Shown here one piece after another: positions 11,469 through 22,975 of a stretch of DNA of 64,000 nt. The stretch is from contig NJPS01000026.1 in assembly GCA_002946415.1 (NCBI GenBank), forward strand, positions 62,001 through 126,000, in the 5' to 3' direction. This stretch comes from Rutstroemia sp. NJR-2017a BVV2 (lineage: Eukaryota; Ascomycota; Leotiomycetes; Helotiales; Rutstroemiaceae). A program made the translations under genes and the position numbers. Position 1 is the stretch's first letter; the number at the start of each line of letters is the position of its first letter. Below the pieces are notes generated by a model. It was not told the DNA's origin, searched no databases, and saw nothing but the letters and a program-made list of their open reading frames with translations.

Positions 11469-13380
11469 ATGGCTCAAACAACCACATCTGGAGGGAACGC
11501 TGCTTTCCACAACTTCCACAATGACTTCGCTCACATCGACGACGTGAATGAGCGACGACGTCTCGCCCTTGCTGAGGTCGACAAGGCGCCTTTCGGATGG
11601 TACCATGTTCGCGCCTGCGTGGTGGCCGGTATTGGTTTCTTCACGGATTCCTACGATGTCAGTACCTCTCAGGACCTCTTAGCACCCGAAATCATACCAA
11701 TTAACTAACTGTATTCCAGATCTTCGCCATCAACCTGGTGACCTCGATGTTGGGTATAGTTTTCTTCCAGAACCACGTCTCCAAGGGTACGATTCCTTCG
11801 TCCAGCGACACTGCCATCAAAGTCGCTACATCCGGTGGTACGGTTCTTGGTCAACTCGGATTCGGATACCTCGCAGATGTTGTTGGGCGTAAGAAGATGT
11901 ACGGTCTCGAGTTGATGGTCATTATCTTCGCTACTCTCGCTCAAGCGCTTTCCTCGCCATCTCCCGCTGTGTCTATTGTTGGTCTTATCATCTTCTGGCG
12001 TGTATTGATGGTTAGTCGAGCATACTTCTGCATTTTAATTCTGGTCTAATGTGCAAAAAGGGCATCGGTATCGGTGGTGATTATCCATTATCCAGTGTCA
12101 TCACATCCGAATTCGCTACCACAAAATGGAGAGGAGCCATGATGAACGCCGTTTTCGCCATGCAGGGTATCGGTCAATTCACTGCTGCTATCATGGCTTT
12201 GATCGTCACTGCCGGCTTCAAGGAGTCTCTTCTTACTGGTTCCAAAGCCTCCACCTGCACTGGTGTTTGCCAATTGGCTGTGGATAAGATGTGGCGTGTC
12301 ATCATGTAAGTACCGCATTCTCTGGTGTGACCTAGATTTTGTCTAACAATGTACAGCGGATTCGGTGCCGTCCCAGGTTGCATCGCCCTCTACTACCGAT
12401 TGACCATCCCCGAAACTCCCCGTTACACATTCGATGTTGCCCGCGATGTGGTCAAGGCCGGCGAAGACGTCAATGCATACATGCACGGAAAGAACGAAGG
12501 CCACCCGGATGAGATCACCCGCGCCACCACTATGGCCCAAGGCAGCCAAGCTCTCGAAACCCCCAAGGCCAGCTGGAACGACTTTATCGGCCACTACAAG
12601 CAATGGCGATTCGGCAAGATCCTTCTCGGTACTGCAGGATCATGGTTCTTCCTCGATGTCGCCTACTACGGTCTCGGTCTTAACAACTCCGTCATTCTTT
12701 CTGCAATTGGCTGGTCCGGTGGACACAACATGTACGAAGTCTTCTACCGCAACGCCGTCGGCAATCTCATTCTCGTCTGCGCCGGTGCCATCCCCGGTTA
12801 CTGGGTCTCAGTCGCTACAATCGATACCCTTGGTCGTAAACCCATTCAATTCATGGGCTTCGCAATCCTCACCGTCGTCTTCATCGTCATCGGATTCGCC
12901 TACCACAAACTCAGCGGCCACGCCCTCCTCGCCCTCTACGTCATCGCCCAATTCTTCTTCAACTTCGGTCCCAACTCCACTACCTTCATCGTCCCAGGTG
13001 AATGTTTCCCCACCCGCTACCGCTCCACTTCCCACGGTATCTCCGCCGCATCAGGCAAGATCGGCGCTATTGTCGCACAAGTCGTCTTTGGACCACTCCG
13101 AACCCGTGGCGCAAAGGCCGGCGCAACCGGTGCTGCTGCCTCCCCTTGGTTGAACCATGTTATGCAGATCTTCGCCCTCTTCATGCTGTGTGGTCTCTTC
13201 ACTACCTTTTTGATCCCGGAGACGAAGAGGAAGACGCTCGAGGAGTTGGCCGGTGAGGTTCCTGGAACCCCGAACTATGATCCGGTTATGGCGGGACATG
13301 GTGTACAAGGGAAGAACTACGTTTCGAGTCATGACAGGGCGTCGGATGAGGCGAATGCGGCGCCGGAGAAGGTGGTTTAG
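11469..13380 (+). CDS. PHO84: High-affinity phosphate:H+ symporter, PHO84 type (MFS)
   Basis: Imports inorganic phosphate with protons across the plasma membrane. Four exons are read: 11469-11657, 11720-12010, 12061-12305 and 12357-13380, giving 582 aa, the usual PHO84 length. The N-terminus has FGWYHVRACVVAGIGFFTDSYD, where the conserved TDSYD opens TM1. GYLADVVGRKKMYG is the MFS loop 2-3 signature, GIGIGGDYPLSSVITSEFA is the phosphate-transporter signature, and IPETPRYTFDVARD precedes the central loop. The second half has FIVPGECFPTRYRSTSHG and ends in a cytosolic tail after IPETKRKTLEELAGE. The start is the ATG at 11469; an upstream in-frame codon at 11460 is not ATG. Intron 1 uses the less usual donor GTCAGT. 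CACGTG motifs upstream suggest phosphate-starvation control. Confidence 0.96.
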
Positions 13381-13791
13381 ATATATTTTTTTAATAGATA
13401 AGATGAGATACCTTGGTTACAATGGTTGCGAGTTGGGGAGGTTGGTTATACATGGATGGATTGATGGATGGATGGTTAGATGATATGATTAATTGTGATA
13501 TGTTATATGGATGGATGGGCGGTTGTATAAAAATATATGTTTCTTTCGATGAGTTATTTGAGTGTTCTGCGTGAATTTGTTTATTGTGATGTGAGTTTGA
13601 GTGATGAGAAGTAGTTTGGTTTGAGGGAGGATCCTGGTGGTGTTTGAGGAGATATGATATTGTGATCTTGCCGTGTTAGGAAGGAAGTGGGTATAGCAGT
13701 TATATGTTGCACTAAGGAATGTTTGTTTGTATCAAGTAAGATTTTGCCTGTTCTTGATACGTTGGGTCTCCTTCCTTCCTTGAATGGATAT

Positions 13792-13816
13792 GGTAGGGTA
13801 GGGTAGGGTAGGGTAG
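13792..13816 (+). repeat. Interstitial TAGGG tandem repeat
   Basis: About five perfect copies of the 5-mer TAGGG. It resembles, but is not identical to, the fungal telomere unit TTAGGG. Coding DNA lies on both sides, so this is not a chromosome end. Confidence 0.8.
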
Positions 13817-15998
13817 TCTTAAAGACGGAATAACTCGAGACCAGAAGAATAAATCAATAGATATAATGGGTAGGAGGGGGGTTGCTTTTGCAAAGCGGGG
13901 AACATCGATTCGCGAGTATTTGGTGTGTATATCTTGATTTAAGTTAGATTATATGGAAAGGAGGGGGTATGATCTATTTATCTTAGTGTCATGGTATGAG
14001 ATCTGGTATATGTAAAGGATAGGATAGGATGGGATAGCATAAGCTAGGACGGTGAAGATGGATTTAGGTTGCGCTGTAAGTAGGTAGTGGGGTGCGGAGG
14101 GGGGGTGGAGGAGGTTGGGGTATGGGGTGGGGGTGAGAGGGGAGCGGGTTGTTTGGTGAGCGAGTGGTGTGATAAGCGAGCGGTAGGGAGAGGTTTGGGG
14201 GTTAGTGGTGGGGCTTAAGGGAGGTGCGAGGGGAGGTGATGAGATGAGAGATGGATTAGATGGATTTTGTTATTGTGGTGCTTTTTGGTTGTGTAGTATG
14301 GTATGCGATTTTAAAGAGTTTAGTTGGAGAGGGGATGGGAAGGTAGGGGGATTGTAGAAGGGGAGATAATAGTATAAGGGGGTGGAATTACTGGCGGAGT
14401 AATTTGGGGTGGGGATGGTTGAAGAGGGAGTTAGAGAGGGGGTTAGAGAGTTAAAGTGAAGGAGGGTGAAGGAGGGTATAGGGGGAGGTAGTTTATAGGT
14501 ATAGATAAGGAGTCTGAGATAGCGGGTGTTGCGATATGAGGATTTGAAGCCGATTAAGTTTATGGAATATAATGGGTAGTAGAGGGTTGGTGTACTAGAT
14601 GGATTCGGAAAATAAGTTTTTGGCGTTGGCTAGGGTGAATATAGTTAGGGATAGCTTAGGAGGGAGAGAGAATTAGAGGAGAATATCGGGAGAGGGGGAA
14701 TGGATACAGTATGATTCGAAAGTTGTTCCAAGGGTGGAGCAGCCGTAGAGTGACGGGCCTTCACATTTCGAGCTGATTGATAAGGTGCCGGTGAAGGTGA
14801 GATGCTTCGAGTGTACTGATGTATTTGGGAGACATTGGCTGCGATACCTTCGCCGACGTATCGTGCGTATAGGGGTCTCGGCTATGATTTCACTGTAACG
14901 TATCTTTACATGACGTGACGACCAGTATAAAATTGCTCTTCTGCGCCAACTGAGATCGGAGTATCTATATTCTGGACCCCATATAGAGTGACCTATCTTC
15001 TACAGTACTCGAGCTCTAGCTTCTCCTCCTCGTAACCATTGGCTTAGGCTTTGCAATATTACATCGAGATTAAAGTTGGCCGGACGTTCCAGATAGTAGA
15101 CTGTTATATGTGATAGCCTGAAGAGTGTTAAAATTGGGACAAGGACCCATACTGTCAACTATTCTGACATATTCCAGCGGCTATCCTTTCCCCAGAAATT
15201 GTTCTGCAGCTGGGAGTGGGTGCACTGAGGACTTCAAGTAGATTCCAGGAGGATACTTATTTCCAGCAGTTGCCAATTTCCACCAGCAGGCAGGTCCGGG
15301 CAACTGATTATTTCAGGGGGACTTACTGTAAGGGATTCTTCGAGTAGCTTATAGTAATGTGATGCGTTTTGGCTGGCCTCGCTAGAAGTGGTGGAGGTTG
15401 TCTTCGGATGCCGGGTATAAATATGGAGATATATCTGCAACCGTATTCGGGAGTACTGGGTGAGTATAGGAGGAAGGCACCACAGCGCTGGCAGTCGTGT
15501 TGATAAGGGAGAGAGGTGAGATCGTTGATATTTGCTAGGGATGGATTTTCCAGGTGAAGTGGGCTGGGGGGTAATGGGCAAAGGAAGAGGCTAGCATTGG
15601 GACAGTGTTTGATTGCAGTGCACGTTTAAAGATTTGTGATGTGTCCGATGTGTAGACTGGACCCGCTGGTATTCTCTGGAATAGGCATTAGAGGTGGCTA
15701 ACTGCTGCTGTCTCGATAAACTGTCTAGCCAGGGAGTTATTTCTAGGCTAGCTAGCGATTCTTGGATAGCACGACGTGTGGCTAAAAGCTTGTGCAGCAG
15801 GTTGAATATATGGTGAGGGGATTTTGGGCGGTGAAAGAGGGACTTTCGGGGGGTTTACTCTGTAGGAAGTCGATCTGAAGGAGGTTACTGGTGATAGCAA
15901 CAGCACGGTCACAGACTCACAGCGGCTTCTTCCTGCGGGAGGATAGCAAGAGATGACTTAGGAGTATTGGGCATTTTGTACGGTGCAACTAGGGGTCT

Positions 15999-16211
15999 TT
16001 GAAGAAGAGTACTCAATTGAGGTTCAAAAACCGGCCCTCTACACCTTCCGGCCCCCAGCTCATGGATAATGAAGATTTGAGTGAGCACGAAGCTCTAGAT
16101 ATCCAGAAAATGATCACTATATTGACTTCCGTTCTCACTGTTGGGTCCAGGATTCGCTGGCTCGTACTCACATCCAGCTATCCTGCGACCCCTCGAGTCT
16201 TGGTCATATGA
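15999..16211 (+). pseudogene. Possible remnant of a NACHT/STAND-type protein
   Basis: A 70-codon open stretch contains DIQKMITILTSVL followed by SRIRWLVLTSSYPATP. This resembles the segment of fungal NACHT proteins where helices after the Walker B strand lead into (I/V)(R/K)WLV(T/S)SR. No P-loop, start or flanking domain is visible nearby, so at best it is a fragment. The likeness is from motif memory and may be chance. Confidence 0.22.
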
Positions 16212-16311
16212 TATTGGTAAGGGTTCTACTATGACTAGCCAGTCACTGAGCCTAAGGTCCCTTGATCATATGCAACCAATTGTAACACCACGCCCTCATG
16301 CTTCCCTATTA

Positions 16312-16686
16312 TTACTGTAATCCAACCATCCTATCTAACTCGGCGTTGGCTTTTTCATACGCTTCGGCTTGATGATATACAAACGTTAGAAGACATGTCA
16401 TCGAGAAAGCTAGGATGTGTATTTGGCTTACCAGCATCTTCACAGGTCTGGCATATCTCCATATCGACCGGCTTGTAGTTGATGCAATGATGCTTTTCAC
16501 AAGTATCTGATAGCTCAGGTTGTTAGAAAAACTAAAACTAGCTTATAAGAAATTGGCTATTAGTTTGAGATACAAACGTTTAGAGCAGTATGGCGAGGTC
16601 TTGAGTAGCCTTTCTCCCATATACAAAGTCAGGCTAGGTCTAGAGCATGTCGAGTTGTGACCATTGGATACAACGCAACGAGGCAT
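16312..16686 (-). CDS. Small Cys/His-rich protein, 79 aa, three exons
   Basis: Not a family I can name. The exons 16686-16578, 16506-16432 and 16367-16312 join in phase into 79 codons plus TAA. The introns are 71 and 64 bp with GTTTGT/CAG and GTAAGC/AAG ends and CTAAC branch sites. Cysteines fall at residues 4, 14, 34, 39, 44, 55 and 58. The core is YCSKHTCEKHHC followed, ten residues on, by CQTC, a spacing that suggests a zinc-binding knuckle. A helical, charged tail follows (EAYEKANAELDRMVGLQ). There is no signal peptide or membrane segment. It sits alone between repeat-like DNA and the Clr5-ankyrin gene on the same strand. A zinc-binding role is inferred from the cysteine pattern only. Confidence 0.6.
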
Positions 16687-17971
16687 TATGATATGCTTTG
16701 GATTTCGGACGGTTAAATCAAAGAAGAATTCGATGGAATGTTCTTGTTCAGGTAAGAATTTTGTGAAAAGATATGTTCGATGACAGGTGTAAAAGTAAAT
16801 GGATTTCGATGAGAGGAAAAGAACTTCACAAATGCAAAAAGATGATGAGGCATCTGACTCAGAGGCTTGTGGCACAGAGAAGCAGGGAAAACGGAGGACC
16901 ATAGCCCGAGGAGCAAGGCTGAGGAAGGCATTCAGAGGTCTCTATCAGGAAGGGAGGGAGAAAGGAGGGGAAGGAAGGTAGTAGACGGTGTAGTAGGGAG
17001 TCAATCAGGAGATGAAATGTTCAAATAACTGCAGTTCCGAAGAACGTTCTGCGCCGGGCGCCGGCAACACTTCAGTCTAGGTGTACGTCTTCTTGTACAG
17101 GTGTTCCGACGACGGAAAAAAGCCAAGACGAGTACATTTCCCGGCGACTGACCTGTGCCGGCTACTGCCCTGTTTGATGACACGAGAAAGTATTATCGTT
17201 TTCTAGCCTGACTGGGTGGTTCGGCAAGGTTAGATAGATCTCAGGAGAGAGTAAGCCCTCTGCCAGTAAGTAGATCAGGGAGTGAATTCGATATCTCTGG
17301 AGGGAGTTTTAAAGGGTGTCGGAGAACAGTGAGGAGATGAAGAGTAGATAGTAGAAACGTGAGAGGGGGGTGATATATGCGCTTCGAGCGGTGGCGGGGC
17401 GGCTTGGGATGTATTCCTCTCTCTCTTATACGAAAACCCGAAGATTGTTTTATATGGTAGCTGGGGAGGGGGAATAGAGGGGTGGGCAGAGTAGTATACT
17501 TATCGTAGTATAGGACGGATCCTGGGGAGTTACCGGTTGTGTGAACCCAAAAGTGACGCCACTCGCGAGAGAGTGACAATTGTGGTCTTTATGGCTGGCT
17601 GCTTCACAGGTTGAGAGCATCTAGATGGTGCATATAGTGTCGATGCGGTGCCAGTGCTAGTACCAGTGTTAGTATCCCTCAATGGAGATATTCGGTGGGG
17701 GGTTAATCCCTAGCTTCGCAATTAATTAATCAGTAAATCCAGATTTACATAGCTCCCGAGTCCGGCCCACCTAGACCGATCCCATTTTCCATGTTACTGC
17801 TACAGTCGTGAAGACATAAACCTCCGATATTCTCTGTATCGTAGTTCTTCAGATAGACTCAGTCGAATACACATTGAATTTCTCAGAATCTCACACGTAC
17901 AAACACAGGTTGCGTGGCATTTTGGTGCTATTCGTGGTGATTGTGGCTGAATCGCCCCAATAATGATAACT
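16687..17971. other. Intergenic, repeat-like DNA
   Basis: No gene seen. A minus-strand open stretch at 17241-17579 shares a diverged sequence block with one at 15234-15581 (CCAGYARGYAGRTC), suggesting two old copies of one repeat. The minus-strand reading just beyond the ankyrin gene stop could hold a short extra 3' exon, but nothing decides this. Confidence 0.45.
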
Positions 17972-20900
17972 CTAATTACCTTCCAAGTTATCTCCACTTC
18001 CTTTCGGCTCAATTCTACCTAATGACTGAAGATGCTCTATATAACAATATTGAATATACTCGACACAACCTCTATGACTATTGCCAAGAGCCAGGCTTTT
18101 TGCCCTCTCTATCTGCTCTGGTGTAAAGGGTGTGCTAGCTGCAGTCGCAGCATCCCAGAGAACTTTGAGCATTCCTAGACAGCCGTGCTCTGCTGCCTCC
18201 TCGAATGCTGTCTTTCCTCTAAATTTGGCAGGCGCTTCATGGACCCTGGCTCCCTTGCTGAGAAGGAGTTCTGCGATTTTGATGCTCCCGCTGCGGGCAG
18301 CTAGTTGAAGGGCAGTTGCTCCACCACTACACGCAGGCTGTTCGTCAACTTTGGCTCCCTTGTTTAGCAGAAGCTCTACCATCTTGAAACTGCCTATCTT
18401 GCATGCCTTCTGTAGAGGAGTGCATTTAATACCCCTTTTCGCAGGTTGGTGGATATCTGCGCCGTTGGCCAGGAGCAGCTCTACCACTCTTTCACTCCTA
18501 ATCTCAATAGCAACCATCAATGCAGTTTCTAGACAGTGATCTCCATCAAAGAAGGGCTTGCGAGCTGGATGGTTTAGGTCCAGTTTACCAGTATCCACTA
18601 AGTGCTGAAGAAGTGCCAGGCCACCGTTCGTCCCCTTAGTATTCTTGATCGCAAAACCAACTGGACTTAGAAAGTGACGCCCGTCTTGATCTTGAAAACA
18701 GAAAGCTTTCAGGTCAAATTTCGCATCTATCATACTATCCAGCAGCAAAGTGTCACCTTTTTTAATGGCTTCGATCAGGAGGGGGCCGCCAAACCCCTCT
18801 AATCCAAAAGGATACTTTGTGGAAAAGAGTCTAAGAAGTGTGTCGAAAATCGACTGATTTTTCTCCATAGCAACAAGGAGAGCGTCCCCGTCTCTCGGGC
18901 TCGCGCCATGAGAGATCAGGAGCTGTATTGTACCGCTGTCGTCATTTTGGATGGCCGCCTTCAGGGGTGTCCCTCTATTTCGATCGCGGGTACTTGGGTT
19001 TGCGCCGCGTTCAAGAAGTAGCTTTATTAGATCATTGTTCCTTGACTCCACTGCCACTATTAGAGCTTCTGCTGCTTGCCCGAAGCCCATAAATAATAAA
19101 TCTTCAACAACTGACAGATTACCCCACCGTCCCGCGAGTTCCATCAGTGAAGGGAGTCTATGACGTTGAGACATATGGACCTCAGATCCGGGATGACGCT
19201 CCAAGATTCCTACCACAACTGCTCTGTTCTGCTTAAACACGGCTTCATCCAATGCTGCGCTTGTGTGAATAAGGACCAGTGAGGACCGTATTTCTTTAGT
19301 GACTGTGGCTTCATTATCGATAAGCACCAAGGCTGAATCTGTTTTGTCATTATGAATCGCCATGATAAGCGCATCCGTTAAGACCTCTCCGCGCTTCTTT
19401 GGAGCTCGTCGCAAGAGCATATGGATATAGTCGATGTCGCCGATTTCAGCCGCAGCGCATAAAGCGGCTTCGAAATGATCATCTTTGCCATTATCGTTAA
19501 TGTAAGACAACGCACCCAGCTGCTCAATTCTTTGGACGAGGTTCTTATCATGCGATCTGATGGCTTCTGCAAGAGCAGTCGTTTTGAGGTCGTAGATGCT
19601 GGATGGAAATCCCCTAAACTTTCTTGATGAAGTTATTTCGATGTCACTCAGAGACACGGATCCTTCAACCATACTAATGCCGCGAAGGAGTAAGTGTTCA
19701 ATGATCTCCTGGTTGCTGCTCTTGATCGCTGCAGGTAAAACTCCATCAACTTTTGTGTTTATGGATAGAAACCATTCAACAAGCTCGGAATTCCCCCGCC
19801 TTGCTGCACTGCGGAGAGTTTTATTCATCTCACCCTCGCATTTCGGACAGTCCCGTGCGCAGGTACTTTGTGGACAGGCACATCTGGGGAAGACGTGCTT
19901 GACGACCTGCGTAGCTACTTTATTTTCTAGATAACGAGCGGCTTCTGTCAGAATTTCGTAACTGCTCCAGCACCGGTCAGGTGCAGCTGGCGGAATTCGG
20001 TCGATTAGCTTGTGGATGACGTCTATCTGTCCCCATCGAATAGCAGCCTTGATGAGTTCTACGCGCACTTTTGCACCACCATCAAGAATTGCCTGGACAA
20101 GATTGATATCAACTGCTTCGAACTTGCCATGGATTTTGATTGCGCGTTCTAGCGCTCCACGTGCATATTCCCCTTGAATCTTGTCTTCCACGTCCACGTA
20201 TGTCTTGTTGACGTCGGCCTTTTCCACTAGAAGGATCTTCACAATGCCAAGATGGCGAAAGCTAGCAGCGAGTTCAATCGGCGTATACGATCCACCGTAC
20301 CCATTGATCTTGCAGACCGTCTGGTTTGGATCGATGGCATTGGAAGAGCCGTTGGTGGCCTGGAAAATGAGTCGGACAGCGTCCTCGTCGCAAGCTTCGA
20401 TAGCAGCTCGAAATAGGTTATCTGCAAGAGATTTTACTTGGGCGGATGGGGCTGATTTGAAGTATTCCAAAATATGAGAAGTCATTTGACTGTCTTTCCT
20501 TAGGATTCCGAGAATAACCGCAGGTGGAATGTTCTTGAGACCAGCGAAGCCATTGGCGATTGAGAACAGGAGCGCACTACGGAAAACCGAGTCAGATATA
20601 GCGTCCTTGGTGGAAATATCGCTCGCCTGCCCGAAGCTCTGTTGTTGCGAACTTTCAGGTAGCAATGAAAGCAAAGAGTCCAGTACATCCTCGGCGTGAG
20701 GCAAGTTTTGTGCCTTTGTAAACATGGATTTCCTCGCCAGAACTTCGGTGACATCTCGGAGATGTGCTTGCGTAGGATTTCTATGAAGGGTTTGCGAGCT
20801 CCAATGACCACTTAATCCGGTATATTCGGAAAACTCGATGTGGGAATTATTATCCAAACCGGACCAACCTGGATAAACTCTCTCGAAGCCAGAGAAAGAT

Positions 20901-21871
20901 GAATGATCCAAGTACTGGGGTAGACATGTGGACTCATAAGAACCATAGAAAGAGTTCCAACAGTCTTGTAATGGTATTAATGCATTATCGGCCGTGGGGC
21001 CATGGAAATCGTCCATAGATGGTGTAAAGGGATTAAACTGTGGCGACTGGCGACTGTTGGGGGAAACTTCTCTGCCCTCTCGTAAGTTCATCAGAGCTTG
21101 AGATGGTGAGTCTCCTGGTCCAGAAGTAACATCACCATATGGAGAAAATGTAGGCGAGAAAAGTAGCGAGACATCATCCACAATGCCCATGGACAAGTTA
21201 TTATCCGCAAATGCAGGTGGCAAAACAAGCTGTTCAACAGGTTGAATGATAGCATGATCTGTGTACAATTGAGGTGGATGGGTATCCGCACTCATGCTTT
21301 TGCCGCTATACGTTGACCATTCGCCATCAGGTCCGCGAGTCTCTATAGAAATGCGGTTGGGAGGAGGTAGAGGCAAGACAGGCCCTTAGAAACCGTCAGC
21401 ATAGATTAAAGCCTGACACCAAAGACATACCAGCAAGATTCTTTTGTGATTGTTCGACCCCTGAGGAGACATTGCGAAGAGATCTCTGAAGTCTTTTCTT
21501 GCTCAGAACCTTGCCTGAGACCTTGATCCGGGTCTCAATTCCTTTGCACGAAAGTTCCTGGAGTTTGACATGGACTACTCTCCATTCTTCTTTCTTAAGA
21601 TTTTTGGGCTGGTCAAGGTCGCGGAAATATTTCTCGTACTGCGCTTTACTAATTTCAGAAATCCAATTAGCTCAGATTCCACTTATAGAAGAGTCAGGGT
21701 TCAGTCTCACGTGGCCTTGAACCCATGTTCGCGTTCCATCACGCTCTGCACACTATCACCATGTTTGTGCTTACTCACAAGAGGTAATCCGAGATTATGC
21801 CTAAGTTGGAAAATGGTATCTTTACGCTGATCCCATATGCCCTTTGGAATTTTTTTGGCCGGAGGTGACAT
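17972..21871 (-). CDS. Clr5-domain ankyrin-repeat protein
   Basis: Three exons are read: 21871-21711, 21648-21431 and 21384-17972 (introns of 62 and 46 bp), summing to 1263 aa. Residues ~7-75 form a Clr5 domain: IPKGIWDQRKDTIFQL, MEREHGFKATKAQYEKYF and LKKEEWRV. Clr5 is a fungal N-terminal domain that often precedes ankyrin or TPR repeats; its function is not established. A ~350-residue low-similarity region follows. From ~residue 400 ankyrin repeats appear, clearest at the C-terminus (TPLQKACKIGSFKMVELLLN, TALQLAARSGSIKIAELLLS). The middle carries a Cys cluster (CACPQSTCARDCPKCEGE). There is no signal peptide or TM. An intracellular protein-binding role is inferred. The Clr5 domain contains an odd 33-nt in-frame segment at 21746-21778. 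Confidence 0.83.
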
Positions 21872-22975
21872 TTTTTGATTGCGGTGTTGTTTTTGAATGA
21901 TCAGGAATTAAGATACAAGAGGTTTGATTTGAAGTGCTCTTGGATTCATTGTCTGTGATATATAAAGGAATCAGGATACTAGCATAGTGGTAATCTCAGG
22001 TTTTGCTCTCAGGTTTTGCTCTCAGGTTTTGCTCTCAGGCATATTTTCCAGCCCAATCAGCACAGGTTATTCCATTTCAGGTCTTACCCTTGCTGTCCGG
22101 TCAGGATGTCCCAAAGCTGGTTGGGTCAGCAACCCCAGCACTTAATGTAACGTCAACTGCACAGCTGAGTTTTAATCAAGGCTCTCGAATCACCACTAGA
22201 TCCAAACACCTTTGCAACCCAGTAACTGGATGGTGTGCTTGCTGGAAAGGCTGGCCGGCCGAGAAAACAAACGTGCAATATTGGACGTATGTTGCACAAG
22301 GTCAACTTTGCTCCAGCTCCTAGCCTTGACGGCAGAAAATGCTTTTGCATATAGACAAGAGGGCAGGGCTGGCGTTGTCGTTGTTTATTTGCTGGATCGT
22401 GTAAGCTGCAACTGGACAATCATACGCTCCAAGCAAGCCCCAGTTACCTCCGAGCATGTTCAATCCACGGTTGAGCCGCTCCTTATCGTAATTTACAGGA
22501 TAATCTGAGTGGTACTCAGGAATTGTCTAGGTCGAAATGTAGGAATCTCCGTGTAGGTAACTCAGTGTTCCGAATTATTCGGTGTCTGTCTTAGTAGACC
22601 CTGCAATTTTGTCCCGGTAAGCGGTTTGGTTGGGCGATGTCCAAGGAAGGAACATCCGTCTGACTTATCCTTGATGTGGCTTACGCTTTCAACTCATAGA
22701 TCGTCGCAGTCGGAAGACAAAACCTTACTTCGCAGCAGTCGGGGGACAAAAAATTACTTCGCACTGGAAATTCAAAACATTACTTCACAGTATTGAGAAG
22801 TAAAAGCATTAGTTACCCTCATATAAAGATGAGACGTACAACAGATCTCTGGAGAATTGGATAGGAGGCAGTAGAATCTCAGAAACCACACTCGAGTCGA
22901 CAAAAGTCTGCGCATCAACGGACATCAAAACCAAAATCTATCATTCTGCCACCTGTGGAATCCCTGTCCTCAACT
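21872..22975. other. Intergenic between divergent genes, with tandem repeat
   Basis: Shared upstream region of the Clr5-ankyrin gene (minus) and the 72-aa gene (plus). It holds a 13-bp tandem repeat at 21994-22039 and spaced repeats of a TTACTTCGCA-like word at about 22728-22790. No further gene is supported. Confidence 0.6.
21994..22039. repeat. 13-bp tandem repeat, 3.5 copies
   Basis: The unit TCTCAGGTTTTGC occurs three times without change, followed by TCTCAGG. It lies about 125 bp upstream of the Clr5-ankyrin start codon and so in its promoter or leader. Confidence 0.9.

Larger units (their letters stand above)
13381..16311. other. Gene-poor DNA with purine-rich strand, TAGGG tract and remnant sequences
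   Basis: From about 13400 to 14700 the plus strand is very rich in G and A, with repeated GGATGG, GGGAGG and GGTAGG words. A TAGGG tandem lies at 13792-13816. From about 15000 the composition becomes more even, and short protein-like remnants appear (about 15999-16211). No intact gene is supported. Confidence 0.6.

Noticed and set aside
11062..11469. 135-codon ORF before the phosphate transporter
   Set aside because: Overlaps the CT-rich leader and TATA-like element; composition unlike a protein.
12434..13153. 239-codon Ser/Pro-rich plus-strand ORF
   Set aside because: Shadow frame of the phosphate transporter's last exon.
13792..13816. TAGGG array as a chromosome end
   Set aside because: Only about 25 bp, with coding DNA on both sides.
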